Under the pieces are notes generated by a model. That model was not told where the DNA came from, did not search any database, and worked only from the letters and a program-made list of their open reading frames with translations. Made by a program: the position numbers and the translations under genes. From Allofournierella massiliensis (GTDB taxonomy: Bacteria; Bacillota; Clostridia; Oscillospirales; Ruminococcaceae), in NCBI RefSeq assembly GCF_004345265.1, contig NZ_SLUM01000003.1, positions 115,225 to 179,224 of the forward strand: 64,000 nt of DNA. The letters are read 5' to 3'. Shown one piece after another: positions 9,926 to 19,025 of the stretch (the first letter of the stretch is position 1; each line of letters starts with the position of its first letter).

Positions 9926-10816
9926 ATGGAACATCGGCACCAGGTGCTTTTGATTTATAACGGCGCTGCGGGCAAGCGGCGGGTGGCGCAGGAGCTGGAA
10001 TCCATCCTCACCGGTCTGACCCGGGCGGGGTGTATGGTCACCGCCTGCCCGGTGATGGAGGGCTGGAGCGCGGCACAGCTGCTGGCGGCATACCCCGGCC
10101 GGTTCGATGCGGTGGTCTGCTGCGGAGGCGACGGCACCCTGCACTACACGGTGAACGACGTGATGAACGCGCCCCGGCCGCTGCCGGTGGGCTATCTGCC
10201 CTTTGGCTCCACCAACGACTTTGCCGCCTCGGCCGGGCTTCGCCGCCCGCTGGAGGAAAACTGCGCCGCCATTGGAGCAATGGCACCCCGGCCGCTGGAT
10301 CTGGGCCGGTTCAATGAGCGGCACTTCTGCTATGTGGCCGCCTTCGGCATGTTCACGGCGGTGTCGTACCAGACGCCGCAGGCCACCAAAAACCTGCTGG
10401 GCCACTTTGCCTACGTGCTGGAGGGGGTGCTGCGGCTGGATCTTTCCCAGGGCTGGCGGGCCACCATTCAGGTGGACGACCGGACGCTGGAGGGGGAATT
10501 CTGGTACTGCTCGGTGAGCAACTCCCGCTACATCGGGGGCATGGCGGTGCCGGAGCAGAACGCGGTGCAGCTGGACGACGGCCTGTTCGAGGTGATGATC
10601 CTGCGCAAGCCCCAGACCCTGCCCCAGGCCCGGCGGCTGGTGACGTGCCTGATGAGCCAGAAGCCGGACGGGGAGCTTTTGTATCTGCTGCAGGCGCGGC
10701 GGGTGCGGGCGGTGTTCGACGAACCCACCGGCTGGACGCTGGACGGCGAAGCCAGCCCCCAGGTGCGCGAGGCGGACATCCGGGTGGAGCCCGGCCGGCT
10801 GGAGCTGCTGGTATAA
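9926..10816 (+). CDS. Diacylglycerol kinase-type lipid kinase (YegS/DgkB family)
   Basis: The 296-residue cytosolic, membrane-associated enzyme would phosphorylate diacylglycerol or a related lipid with ATP, recycling diacylglycerol released in lipoteichoic acid or glycolipid synthesis. The catalytic-domain motif GGDGTLHYTVNDV lies near residue 68, followed by GYLPFGSTNDFA, which matches the G.LP.GT.NDFA signature. The C-terminal beta-sandwich portion contains LDLGRFNERHFCYVAAFGMF and a DGLFEVMI segment. Length matches the family. It has its own promoter and a terminator. Confidence 0.9.
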   Translation: MEHRHQVLLIYNGAAGKRRVAQELESILTGLTRAGCMVTACPVMEGWSAAQLLAAYPGRFDAVVCCGGDGTLHYTVNDVMNAPRPLPVGYLPFGSTNDFAASAGLRRPLEENCAAIGAMAPRPLDLGRFNERHFCYVAAFGMFTAVSYQTPQATKNLLGHFAYVLEGVLRLDLSQGWRATIQVDDRTLEGEFWYCSVSNSRYIGGMAVPEQNAVQLDDGLFEVMILRKPQTLPQARRLVTCLMSQKPDGELLYLLQARRVRAVFDEPTGWTLDGEASPQVREADIRVEPGRLELLV

Positions 10817-10830
10817 AAATACAGAAAAAT

Positions 10831-10861
10831 GCGGGAAAGCCGGTGGCTTTTCCGCTTTTTT
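10831..10861 (+). terminator. Intrinsic terminator of lipid kinase gene
   Basis: An 11-bp stem (gcgggaaagcc with ggcttttccgc) has a 3-base loop and a run of T. Confidence 0.85.
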
Positions 10862-10944
10862 GGCCTCAAATGGGGCAAGCGGGCCGAAATGTGGGCAAAA
10901 AAGGTGAAAAATTTACGCGGATTGGCGTTTTTTTCACGGATTGT

Positions 10945-10973
10945 TTGCGCCCCGGGGGAAAATAGTGTAAAAT
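10945..10973 (+). promoter_or_regulatory. Promoter of the SGNH hydrolase gene
   Basis: TTGCGC (10945-10950) and TAAAAT (10968-10973) are 17 bases apart, about 50 bases before the GTG start. Confidence 0.65.
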
Positions 10974-11023
10974 AGCTTGGTACGAGTAATTTTCCCGACT
11001 GAAAAAAGAAAGGTGAACGAATC

Positions 11024-12592
11024 GTGGCATCCAATCGTAAACAGGCGCCCTGGCAGAAAAAGCTGCGGGCGCTGCTTCAAAAACCGGCGGCACTGCCCAT
11101 TCTTGCGGCGGTCTGCGGTTTGATTATCGTGGCCATCGCGGCCATTGTGGTATGGTTTACCGTGCTGGGCGGCAAGCCCGCCGAATCCGGCAGCACCAGC
11201 TGGTCCGAGCCGGCCAGCGACGCTTCCTACGACGCCACCGCCGACAAGGTGGACGTGGACGCCTACAAGGGCACCGTGCTGCCCGAAACCGAGGACGCCG
11301 GCCAGGAATATCTGGGCGAGACCCTTTTTCTGGGCGACTCCAACACCGTGCGCTACATGGTCTATGGCCCGGAGGGCAGCGACGAGCCCTTCACCACCAT
11401 CGACAACAACATCGGCGTTGTGAGCATGGGCGTGCAGCAGATCAGCAGCCTGAAGTGCGAAAACTTCGTGGGCCGCTCCTCTGCGGTGACCATGCCCGAG
11501 GCGGTCAAGATCATGCAGCCCCGCCGGGTGATCATCGGCTTCGGCACCAACAACCTGACCATGGATGTGGACACCTTCATTGAGGAGTACAAGGAAGGTC
11601 TGGCCGCCATCCACGAAGCCTACCCCTATGCGGACATCATCGTCAACGCCATCCCCCCGCTGGACAAGCAGCGCAGCAACACCGCGCTGAGCATGAAGCA
11701 GGTGGATGCGTTGAACAGCGCCATCGTGAAGATGTGCGAGGAGGAAGGGTATAAGTATCTGGACAGCAGCCAGGCTCTGGAGGATCCGGAAACCGGCTGG
11801 GCCAGGACCGATTACACCCTGAGCGACGGTGTGCACCTGAGCCAGAACGGCGTGCGCGCCCTGTTCGACTACATCAAGACCCACGCCTACATCACCGAGG
11901 ATACCCGTCCCAAGCCCCTGAACAAGGTGCCCCAGGTGCAGGGCGTTACCCCGAACCTGATCACCAGCGATCCCATCGCGGTGCGGGGCGAGAACGGCCA
12001 GGCCACCACCAAGGTGCCCGTGGAATTCGTGTGCAGCGAGGGCGGCCACCTGAGCGGCGCCACCAGCCAGATGGTGGCCAAGGGCGGCACCTGCAGCACC
12101 GTGACCGCCGTGCCCGATGAGGGCTGGGTGTTCGCGGGCTGGGCTGCCACCATCGGCAGCACCGGCGGCAGCGGCGAGAGCCTGACCTTTACCGTGCCCT
12201 CCAACGCGGACGCCAACGGCGTAATCCTCACCGCCTACTTCGAGCAGGTGGAGGCGGAGCCCACCGCAACCCCGGAGCCCACTGCTTCGCCCAGCCCGAA
12301 GCCTACCCAGGCTCCCACCGCCGCGCCGACCACGGCTCCTTCTGCAGTTCCTACAGCAGTTCCCACAGCTATGCCCACTGCGGTACCTACGGCTGTACCT
12401 ACGGCTGCTCCAACCGCTGCGCCTACGGCAGCACCTACCCCGGCGCCCACACCGGAACCTGTACCTACCGAGCCCCCTGCAACGGAAGCTCCGGCCAGTG
12501 AACCTGCGGTGACCGTGCCGGACAATTCCACCCCTGCCAACGCGGCGCCCGCTCCGGAAGAGAACGCCAGCACCGCTTCCGTGGAGGGCTGA
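11024..12592 (+). CDS. Exported SGNH/GDSL hydrolase with InlB-like repeat and proline-rich tail
   Basis: The 522-residue protein starts at GTG, with AAAGGTG at good spacing. A basic N-terminus and one membrane segment (about residues 22-48) anchor it outside the cell. The SGNH domain (about 85-295) shows block I LFLGDSNTVRY, block III IGFGTNN and block V DGVHLSQNG, giving Ser, Gly/Asn and Asp-His. Such enzymes remove acyl groups from glycans or lipids. Residues ~320-405 resemble an InlB B-type repeat (DEGWVFAGWAA). The final ~110 residues are a PTAVPTAxP-rich repeat, a probable wall-spanning stalk. No LPXTG sorting motif is seen. Confidence 0.85.
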   Translation: MASNRKQAPWQKKLRALLQKPAALPILAAVCGLIIVAIAAIVVWFTVLGGKPAESGSTSWSEPASDASYDATADKVDVDAYKGTVLPETEDAGQEYLGETLFLGDSNTVRYMVYGPEGSDEPFTTIDNNIGVVSMGVQQISSLKCENFVGRSSAVTMPEAVKIMQPRRVIIGFGTNNLTMDVDTFIEEYKEGLAAIHEAYPYADIIVNAIPPLDKQRSNTALSMKQVDALNSAIVKMCEEEGYKYLDSSQALEDPETGWARTDYTLSDGVHLSQNGVRALFDYIKTHAYITEDTRPKPLNKVPQVQGVTPNLITSDPIAVRGENGQATTKVPVEFVCSEGGHLSGATSQMVAKGGTCSTVTAVPDEGWVFAGWAATIGSTGGSGESLTFTVPSNADANGVILTAYFEQVEAEPTATPEPTASPSPKPTQAPTAAPTTAPSAVPTAVPTAMPTAVPTAVPTAAPTAAPTAAPTPAPTPEPVPTEPPATEAPASEPAVTVPDNSTPANAAPAPEENASTASVEG

Positions 12593-12600
12593 ACCTGATC

Positions 12601-12635
12601 AAAAAGCGAAGAGGTCACCTGACCTCTTCGCTTTT
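12601..12635 (+). terminator. Intrinsic terminator after SGNH hydrolase
   Basis: A 15-bp perfect stem (aaagcgaagaggtca with its complement) has a 2-base loop and ends in T residues. A-rich sequence on the left could make it bidirectional. Confidence 0.9.
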
Positions 12636-12681
12636 ATGTGTAATTCCCCAAAATCCAACAAAGACGAGGACAGAATAACTT

Positions 12682-14439
12682 ATGAACACCCAAGCCAAAA
12701 AGCAGGGCCTGATGCGGCGCTTCTGGCCCTACCTGCGCAAGTACCGGCATATCCTTTTGCTGGATCTGTTCTGCGCGGCCCTTACCACTCTGTGCGACAT
12801 GGTGCTGCCGCTGATCATGCGCTACCTGACCAACACCGCCACCACCGATCTGGCGGCGCTCACCGCTCAGGTGGTGCTGCAGCTGGGCGCCGTGTATCTG
12901 GTGCTGCGGCTCATCGACGGCGCGGCCAACTATTACATGGCGGACATGGGCCATGTGATGGGCGTGTATGTGGAAACCGACATGCGCCGGGATGCCTTTG
13001 CCCATCTGCAGAAGCTGGGCCATACCTATTATTCCAACACCAAGGTGGGCCAGATCATGGGCCGCATCACCAACGACCTGTTCGATGTGACCGAGTTCGC
13101 CCACCACTGCCCCGAGGAATTCTTCATCGCGGCCATCAAGATCACCGCCTCCTTCGTGATTCTGTGCCAGTCCAGCGTGGCGTTGACCCTGATCCTCTTT
13201 GCCTGCGTGCCCCTGATGGGGGTGGTGTCCACCTTCATCAACCTGAAGGTGCGGGCGGCCTTCCGCCGCCAGCGGGTGCAGATCGGTGAGCTGAACGCCC
13301 GCATTGAGGACAGCCTGCTGGGCGAGCGGGTGGTGAAGGCCTTCGCCAACGAGGAAGTGGAGAAGGAAAAATTTGAGAAGGACAACGCCGCCTTTCAGGC
13401 CATCAAGAAGCAGAGCTACCGCTACATGGCCGCCTTCCAGACCAGCACCCGCCTGTTCGACGGTCTGATGTATCTGGTGGTGATCGTGGCCGGCGGCCTG
13501 TTTCTGGTATACGGCAAGATCGATCCGGGCGACATGGTGGCCTATATGCTGTATGTGACCACCCTCATCGCCACCATCCGCCGCATTGTGGAATTTGCCG
13601 AGCAGTTCCAGCGGGGCATGACCGGCATCGAGCGCTTCTGCGAGATCATGGACGCGGACGTGGAAATCTTCGATGAACCGGACGCCAGACCCCTGACGGT
13701 GACCGAGGGCGCCATCCGGCTGGAGGATGTGAGCTTTGAATACCCGGACGACCACAATCAGGTGCTGCGGAATGTGAACCTGTCCATCCGGCCAGGCGAA
13801 AAGGTGGCGCTGGTGGGCCCCTCCGGCGGCGGCAAGACCACCCTGTGCAACCTGATTCCCCGGTTCTACGATGTGACCAGCGGCCGCATCCTGATCGACG
13901 ATCAGGACGTGCGCAGCGTGACCCTGAAGAGCCTGCGCGGGGCCATCGGCGTGGTGCAGCAGGATGTGTATCTGTTCAGCGGCACCGTGTACGAGAACAT
14001 TGCCTACGGCAAGGTGGGCGCCAGCCGGGAAGAGGTGATCGCCGCCGCAAAGCTGGCGGGCGCCCATGAGTTCATCACCCAGCTGAAAAACGGCTACGAT
14101 ACCTATGTGGGCGAGCGGGGCGTGAAGCTGTCCGGCGGGCAGAAGCAGCGCATCTCCATTGCCCGGGTATTTTTGAAGAACCCGCCCATCCTGATTCTGG
14201 ACGAGGCCACCAGCGCGCTGGACAACGAGAGCGAGGTGCTGGTGGGCAAGAGCCTGGAGAAGCTGGCCAGGGGCCGCACCACCCTGACCATCGCCCACCG
14301 GCTGACCACCATCCAGCATGCGGACCGCATTCTGGTGCTGGGGGCCGAGGGCATCGAGGAAGAGGGCACCCACGAACAGCTGCTGGCAAAGCAGGGCGTG
14401 TACTACCGGCTGTGGAACGGCATGGTAGGCGCGGAATAA
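12682..14439 (+). CDS. ABC exporter, fused permease and ATPase (MsbA/LmrA type)
   Basis: The 585-residue half-transporter would work as a homodimer. Residues 1-310 hold six membrane helices. Residues ~335-585 are the ATPase, with Walker A GPSGGGKTTL, Q-loop GVVQQDVYLFSG, signature LSGGQKQRISIAR, Walker B ILILDEATSALD and the H-loop in TIAHRLTT. Substrates of this family are lipids, drugs or peptides, and none can be chosen here. It lies alone between two terminators. The ribosome-binding site is weak. Confidence 0.93.
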   Translation: MNTQAKKQGLMRRFWPYLRKYRHILLLDLFCAALTTLCDMVLPLIMRYLTNTATTDLAALTAQVVLQLGAVYLVLRLIDGAANYYMADMGHVMGVYVETDMRRDAFAHLQKLGHTYYSNTKVGQIMGRITNDLFDVTEFAHHCPEEFFIAAIKITASFVILCQSSVALTLILFACVPLMGVVSTFINLKVRAAFRRQRVQIGELNARIEDSLLGERVVKAFANEEVEKEKFEKDNAAFQAIKKQSYRYMAAFQTSTRLFDGLMYLVVIVAGGLFLVYGKIDPGDMVAYMLYVTTLIATIRRIVEFAEQFQRGMTGIERFCEIMDADVEIFDEPDARPLTVTEGAIRLEDVSFEYPDDHNQVLRNVNLSIRPGEKVALVGPSGGGKTTLCNLIPRFYDVTSGRILIDDQDVRSVTLKSLRGAIGVVQQDVYLFSGTVYENIAYGKVGASREEVIAAAKLAGAHEFITQLKNGYDTYVGERGVKLSGGQKQRISIARVFLKNPPILILDEATSALDNESEVLVGKSLEKLARGRTTLTIAHRLTTIQHADRILVLGAEGIEEEGTHEQLLAKQGVYYRLWNGMVGAE

Positions 14440-14456
14440 ATAACGTTTTGAGCAGA

Positions 14457-14493
14457 GCCCCCGGGCGGCAGTTCGCCGCCCGGAGGCTTTTTT
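14457..14493 (+). terminator. Intrinsic terminator of ABC exporter gene
   Basis: A GC-rich stem (gccccc/gggcggc with gccgcccggaggc) is followed by six T. Confidence 0.85.
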
Positions 14494-14504
14494 CGCTTGC
14501 GGGT

Positions 14505-14533
14505 GCATAAACTGGAAATTCTGGCAGATACTA
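14505..14533 (+). promoter_or_regulatory. Candidate sigma-G/sigma-F type promoter before spoVT
   Basis: TGCATA (the core GCATA at 14505-14509) and GATACTA (14527-14533) are 17 bases apart. The forespore sigma-G consensus is roughly GNATR and CATNNTA, so the -10 differs by one base. In Bacillus subtilis spoVT is sigma-G dependent. No better sigma-A promoter is seen in the short gap. Confidence 0.45.
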
Positions 14534-14567
14534 CGAATTACAATACCAATCCAAAAAGGAGTCTGCC

Positions 14568-15110
14568 ATGAAAGCAACAGGAATCGTGAGACGCATCGAC
14601 GATCTTGGCCGGGTGGTGATCCCCAAGGAGATCCGCCGCACCCAGCGCATCCGGGAGGGCGACCCGCTGGAGATCTTCACCACCGGCGCCGGGGAGGTCA
14701 TCTTTAAAAAGTATTCCCCCATGGGCGAGCTGGCGGGCTTTGCCGCCCAGTACGCCGAGGCCCTGCACAAAATACTGGGCCTGACCGCGCTGGTCTGTGA
14801 CCGGGACAGCATCATCGCCGCCGCCGGCGCAGCAAAGCGGGAGTATCAGGAGCGGGGCGTGAGCATCCCGCTGGAGCGCATCATGGACCGGCGCAAGCCC
14901 TTCTGGCACAGCGGCAAAGCCGAGGAGTGCGTGTTCCCCTGCGAGGGGGCCGACCGGCACATTCTTGCCGCCTGCCCGCTGCTGGCCGGGGGCGATGTGG
15001 CCGGCGCGGTGCTGCTGCTCTCGGCCGACAAGAGCGCCCGCCCCGGCGAGCCGGAGCAGGCCGCATTGCAGATTGCGGCGGCCTTTCTGGCAAAGCAGGT
15101 GGAGGCCTGA
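14568..15110 (+). CDS. spoVT: Stage V sporulation protein T-type regulator
   Basis: The 180-residue protein has an AbrB-like swapped-hairpin DNA-binding domain at residues 1-50 (GIVRRIDDLGRVVIPKEIRR) and a GAF domain over about 55-178. This pair and the length (178 residues in B. subtilis) identify SpoVT, a regulator of late forespore genes and spore coat or germination properties. AAAAAGGAG precedes the ATG. Its presence implies a sporulation programme or its relic. It is monocistronic with a terminator and a candidate forespore promoter. Confidence 0.9.
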   Translation: MKATGIVRRIDDLGRVVIPKEIRRTQRIREGDPLEIFTTGAGEVIFKKYSPMGELAGFAAQYAEALHKILGLTALVCDRDSIIAAAGAAKREYQERGVSIPLERIMDRRKPFWHSGKAEECVFPCEGADRHILAACPLLAGGDVAGAVLLLSADKSARPGEPEQAALQIAAAFLAKQVEA

Positions 15111-15124
15111 AGCGCCAGTTTTTC

Positions 15125-15164
15125 GGCTCCCACGCCCCTGCGGGGCGGCGGGAGCCTTTGTTTT
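15125..15164 (+). terminator. Terminator of spoVT
   Basis: A long stem (ggctccc.cgcccc with ggggcg..gggagcc) has a 3-base loop and is followed by TTTGTTTT. Confidence 0.8.
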
Positions 15165-15237
15165 GCCCTGCCCAAGCAGGGGAATTATGGCAGATTGTGA
15201 ACAAAGCATGAAACTTTTAAAATTTTTGCGCACCCCC

Positions 15238-15265
15238 TTGACAGCCGTATAAAATGGAGTAAAAT
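15238..15265 (+). promoter_or_regulatory. Heat-shock operon promoter
   Basis: TTGACA (15238-15243) and TAAAAT (15260-15265) are 16 bases apart, immediately before the CIRCE element. Confidence 0.88.
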
Positions 15266-15269
15266 AGAC

Positions 15270-15296
15270 TTAGCACTCGGGAACATAGAGTGCTAA
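15270..15296. promoter_or_regulatory. CIRCE operator
   Basis: TTAGCACTC-N9-GAGTGCTAA, a perfect match to the HrcA binding site. It lies just downstream of the -10 box, so bound HrcA would block initiation of its own operon. Confidence 0.97.
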
Positions 15297-15328
15297 AAAA
15301 GAGCAAAAAGAGGTGAGGACCTGTGCCG

Positions 15329-16357
15329 ATGGATGATCGAAAGCAGCGCGTGCTGGAAGCGATTGTTGCCCTGTATACCCAGGGCGGCGAACCGGTAGGC
15401 TCGGGTCTTTTGAGCCAGTATCTGGACATGGCGGTCTCCAGCGCAACGCTGCGCAACGAGATGGCCGCCCTCACCAAGCTGGGCCTGCTGGAGCAGCCCC
15501 ACACCAGCGCGGGCCGGGTGCCCAGCGCCAAGGGCTACCGGTATTATCTGGATCATCTGATGCAGCCCAAGGCGGGGCTGAGCGCCCGCCAGAAGGCCCA
15601 GATCGACCAGGTGTTCGCCCGGCTGGACTACGAGCCGGATAAGCTGGCGGAGGGCGCGGCCAAGGCGCTGACGGAGCAGACCGGTTACACGGTGGCCGCC
15701 ACCACCCCTCGGTCGGACGATCTGCGCATCGCCCATTTCGAGGTGGTGCAGGTGGGCCGGTATTCCGCCGCGGTGCTGGGCGTGACCAGTGCTGGCGGGG
15801 TACGCACCCGGGTGGCCCGGCTGGAAACCGGTTTTTCCCGGCAGGACGCCCAGCTGGTTGCCATGGCCCTGAACCGGGGGCTGGCCTTTGTGGCCCCGGC
15901 GGATCTGAGCGCCCAGCGGCTGGCGGCTGTGACCGCCAGCATGGGCGAAAAGGGCCCGGCGCTGTATCCGGTGGTGCAGGCCGCCGCAGCGCTGCTGTGT
16001 GAGGCCGCCAAGGCCCGCACCTATCTGGAGGGCCAGCAGTATCTGCTGCGCTGGCCCCAGCTGGAGGGCTGTTTGCCCGGTGTGCTGGAGCTGTTCGCCG
16101 ATCAGGAAAAGGCGGGCCGGTTCATCACCCCGCCCACCGGCCGCACCTCGGTGCTGCTGGGGGAGGACATGGAAAACCCCATGCCCGGCCTCTGTGTGAT
16201 GGGCAAGCGGTATCTGGCAGGCGGCGGGCTCACGGGAGCCATCGCGCTGCTGGGCCCGGTACGGATGCCCTTTGAACAGCTGATCCCCATTCTGGAATAT
16301 TATGCCTTGAAGCTCGGCGAATGTATGGCCGGCAAGGCGCAGGAGGACAATACATGA
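15329..16357 (+). CDS. hrcA: Heat-inducible transcription repressor
   Basis: HrcA binds CIRCE and represses the heat-shock operon; GroE normally keeps it folded. This 342-residue protein has the N-terminal winged helix (VGSGLLSQYLDMAVSSATLR, then HTSAGRVPSAKGYRYYLD), a GAF-like middle and the C-terminal dimerisation region. I use ATG 15329, 9 bases after AGAGGTGAGG, over GTG 15323. It is the first gene of hrcA-grpE-dnaK and overlaps grpE by ATGA, so the two are translationally coupled. Confidence 0.95.
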   Translation: MDDRKQRVLEAIVALYTQGGEPVGSGLLSQYLDMAVSSATLRNEMAALTKLGLLEQPHTSAGRVPSAKGYRYYLDHLMQPKAGLSARQKAQIDQVFARLDYEPDKLAEGAAKALTEQTGYTVAATTPRSDDLRIAHFEVVQVGRYSAAVLGVTSAGGVRTRVARLETGFSRQDAQLVAMALNRGLAFVAPADLSAQRLAAVTASMGEKGPALYPVVQAAAALLCEAAKARTYLEGQQYLLRWPQLEGCLPGVLELFADQEKAGRFITPPTGRTSVLLGEDMENPMPGLCVMGKRYLAGGGLTGAIALLGPVRMPFEQLIPILEYYALKLGECMAGKAQEDNT

Positions 16358-16959
16358 GCGAAGAGATGAAAAACCCCGCGCAGCAGCCCGAAGAGCAGCC
16401 CGCGGAGGAAACCAAAGCCGCTGAAACCGGCGCCCCGGAAGAAAACGCCGGGCAGGAGCCGAAAAAGCACGGCAAGGAAAAGAAAAAGGATCTGGCCGCC
16501 GAGCTGGAGGCCGCAAAGGCAGCAGCCGCTGCCGCCGAGGCCGCGCTGAGCGCCGCCAAGGATCAGCTGCTGCGCACCGCCGCCGAGTACGAAAACTTCC
16601 GCAAGCGGTCCGCCCGCGAGCAGGACGCCGCCTTCAACAACGGCGTGGGCTTCGCGGTGAGCCAGATTCTGGCCATTCTGGATACGCTGGACATGGCGGC
16701 CAACGCCCCCACCACCGACGAGAACTACAAAAAAGGCGTGATGATGACGCTGGACAAAGCGGCCGCTGCCTTCAAGGTGCTCAAGGTGGAGGAGATCCCC
16801 GCACTGGGCCTTCCCTTTGACCCGGAGGTGCACAGCGCCGTGATGCAGCAGCCCGCTGCCGAAGGGCAGGAGAGCGGCACCGTGGTGCAGGTGTTCCAGA
16901 AGGGCTATAAACTGGGCGACAAGGTCGTCCGCCATGCTACCGTTGTGGTGGCTGAATAA
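16354..16959 (+). CDS. grpE: Nucleotide exchange factor for DnaK
   Basis: GrpE releases ADP from DnaK. The 201-residue protein has an acidic and basic low-complexity N-terminus (to about 65), a long coiled coil (AAKAAAAAAEAALSAAK region), then the GrpE core LLRTAAEYENFRKRSARE and a C-terminal beta-wing ending VFQKGYKLGDKVVRHATVVV. The start overlaps the hrcA stop, with AGGAGGA 7 bases before. A small hairpin (about 16964-16985) lies before dnaK and may tune read-through. Confidence 0.95.
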   Translation: MSEEMKNPAQQPEEQPAEETKAAETGAPEENAGQEPKKHGKEKKKDLAAELEAAKAAAAAAEAALSAAKDQLLRTAAEYENFRKRSAREQDAAFNNGVGFAVSQILAILDTLDMAANAPTTDENYKKGVMMTLDKAAAAFKVLKVEEIPALGLPFDPEVHSAVMQQPAAEGQESGTVVQVFQKGYKLGDKVVRHATVVVAE

Positions 16960-17036
16960 GCAGAAAAGCCAACCGGCTTTTTGATAAAAACAATCAACTT
17001 CATTCTGATACGATTCGAGAAGGAGAGGAATAGATT

Positions 17037-18866
17037 ATGAGCAAGATTATTGGTATTGACCTGGGTACTACCAACAGCTGTGTATCCGTTATCGAGGGCG
17101 GCGAGCCCGTTGTGATCGCCAACGCCGAGGGCGCCCGCACCACCCCCAGTGTGGTGGGCTTCACCAAGACCGGCGAGCGTCTGGTCGGCCAGGTGGCCAA
17201 GCGCCAGGCCATCACCAACCCCGAGCGCACCGTGAGCTCCATCAAGCGTCACATGGGCACCGACTACAAGGTTTCCATCGACGGCAAGGACTACAACCCC
17301 CAGCAGATCAGCGCCATGATTCTGGCCAAGCTGAAGGCGGACGCCGAGGCCTACCTGGGCGAGACCGTTTCCGAGGCCGTGATCACCGTGCCCGCTTACT
17401 TTAATGACAGCCAGCGTCAGGCCACCAAGGACGCCGGCACCATCGCCGGCCTGAACGTGCGCCGTATCATCAACGAGCCCACCGCTGCGGCTCTGGCTTA
17501 CGGCGCCGACAAGGACAACGACCAGAAGATCATGGTTTACGACCTGGGCGGCGGCACCTTCGATGTGTCCATCATCGAGATGGGCGACGGCGTGACCGAG
17601 GTTCTGGCCACCAACGGTGATACCCACCTGGGCGGCGACGACTTCGACCAGCGCATCATCGACTGGATGGCCGACGAGTTCCAGAAGGAGAACGGCATCG
17701 ACCTGCGGGGCGACAAGATGGCTGCTCAGCGCCTGAAGGAAGCCGCCGAGAAGGCCAAGATCGAGCTGTCCGGCGTGCCCAGCACCGCCATCAACCTGCC
17801 CTTCATCACCGCCGACGCTACCGGCCCCAAGCATCTGGATATGACCCTGACCCGCGCCCAGTTCGACAAGATGACCGCCGATCTGGTGGAGCGCACCATG
17901 GTTCCCGTACGCAAGGCTCTGCAGGACGCCGGCCTGCGCCCCAGCGATCTGGGCAAGGTTCTGCTGGTGGGCGGTTCCACCCGTATCCCCGCCGTGCAGG
18001 AAGCCGTTAAGAAGGAGATGGGCTGCGAGCCCTTCAAGGGCATCAACCCCGACGAGTGCGTTGCCATCGGCGCTGCCATTCAGGGCGGCGTGCTGAACAA
18101 GGAGGTCGGCGGCATCCTGCTGCTGGACGTTACTCCTCTGAGCCTGGGCATCGAGACCCTGGGCGGCGTCTGCACCAAGATCATCGAGCGCAACACCACC
18201 ATCCCCACCAAGAAGAGCCAGATCTTCTCCACCGCCGCCGACAACCAGCCCAGCGTTGAAGTCAACGTGCTGCAGGGCGAGCGTGAGATGGCTGCCGACA
18301 ACAAGAGCCTGGGCATGTTCAAGCTGGACGGCATCCCCGCCGCTCCCCGTGGCGTGCCTCAGATCGAGGTTACCTTCGACATCGACGCCAACGGCATCGT
18401 GCATGTAAGCGCCAAGGATCTGGGCAGCGGCAAGGAGCAGAGCATCACCATCACCGCTTCCACCAACATGAGCAAGGACGACATCGACAAGGCCGTTCGT
18501 GAGGCCGAGCAGTTTGCCGCCGAGGACAAGAAGAAGCGCGAGGAGATCGACACCCGCAACGGCGCCGATCAGCTGGTGTTCCAGACCGAAAAGACCCTGA
18601 ACGAGCTGGGCGACAAGGTGGACGCCTCCAAGAAGGCCGAAGTGGAAAGCAAGCTGGCTGAGCTGAAGGAAGCTCTGAAGGGCACCGACATCGAGGCCAT
18701 CAAGGCAAAGCAGGAGGCTGTGCAGAAGGCCTTCTACGCCATCAGCGAGGAGCTGTACAAGAACGCGCAGGCTGCTCAGGGCGCACAGCCCGGTGCGGAC
18801 GCGGGCGCTGCCAACGGCGGCAAGCCCGACGACGGCGTGGTTGACGCGGACTTCAAAGAGGTATAA
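17037..18866 (+). CDS. dnaK: Chaperone Hsp70
   Basis: The 609-residue ATP-dependent chaperone has its phosphate-1 motif [11 protein letters not shown] at the N-terminus, [17 protein letters not shown], phosphate-2 [12 protein letters not shown], and adenosine motif [12 protein letters not shown], followed by the linker [14 protein letters not shown] and a substrate domain. The C-terminus ends in the [12 protein letters not shown] form common in Firmicutes. Strong GAAGGAGAGG precedes the ATG. It works with GrpE and DnaJ encoded beside it. Confidence 0.98.
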   Translation: MSKIIGIDLGTTNSCVSVIEGGEPVVIANAEGARTTPSVVGFTKTGERLVGQVAKRQAITNPERTVSSIKRHMGTDYKVSIDGKDYNPQQISAMILAKLKADAEAYLGETVSEAVITVPAYFNDSQRQATKDAGTIAGLNVRRIINEPTAAALAYGADKDNDQKIMVYDLGGGTFDVSIIEMGDGVTEVLATNGDTHLGGDDFDQRIIDWMADEFQKENGIDLRGDKMAAQRLKEAAEKAKIELSGVPSTAINLPFITADATGPKHLDMTLTRAQFDKMTADLVERTMVPVRKALQDAGLRPSDLGKVLLVGGSTRIPAVQEAVKKEMGCEPFKGINPDECVAIGAAIQGGVLNKEVGGILLLDVTPLSLGIETLGGVCTKIIERNTTIPTKKSQIFSTAADNQPSVEVNVLQGEREMAADNKSLGMFKLDGIPAAPRGVPQIEVTFDIDANGIVHVSAKDLGSGKEQSITITASTNMSKDDIDKAVREAEQFAAEDKKKREEIDTRNGADQLVFQTEKTLNELGDKVDASKKAEVESKLAELKEALKGTDIEAIKAKQEAVQKAFYAISEELYKNAQAAQGAQPGADAGAANGGKPDDGVVDADFKEV

Positions 18867-18879
18867 AATAATACTCTCA

Positions 18880-18905
18880 GCCGCCCCGGCCCAGGCTGGG
18901 GCGGC
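18880..18905 (+). terminator. Hairpin after dnaK, weak terminator or processing site
   Basis: An 8-bp GC stem (gccgcccc with ggggcggc) and a 10-base loop are followed by AATTT. dnaJ lies 160 bases farther, so it may reduce dnaJ expression relative to dnaK. Confidence 0.5.
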
Positions 18906-18926
18906 AATTTCTGGTTGTGCGATTCA

Positions 18927-18976
18927 GGCAACACCACACCATTCACGGCGAACGCCTCATACGGCGTATCGCCCCG
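18927..18976. repeat. GGCAACACCGCAC-type palindromic repeat, left part
   Basis: GGCAACACCACACC-ATTCACGGCG, then an inner palindrome around CGCCTCATACGGCG. It matches the left half of the copy at 23417-23588; no convincing right end is seen. It lies between dnaK and dnaJ. Confidence 0.5.
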
Positions 18977-19025
18977 GTGATTTTACATGAGGGGCCCGCC
19001 CGGCGGGCTTTTAGGTGAGAAATTT

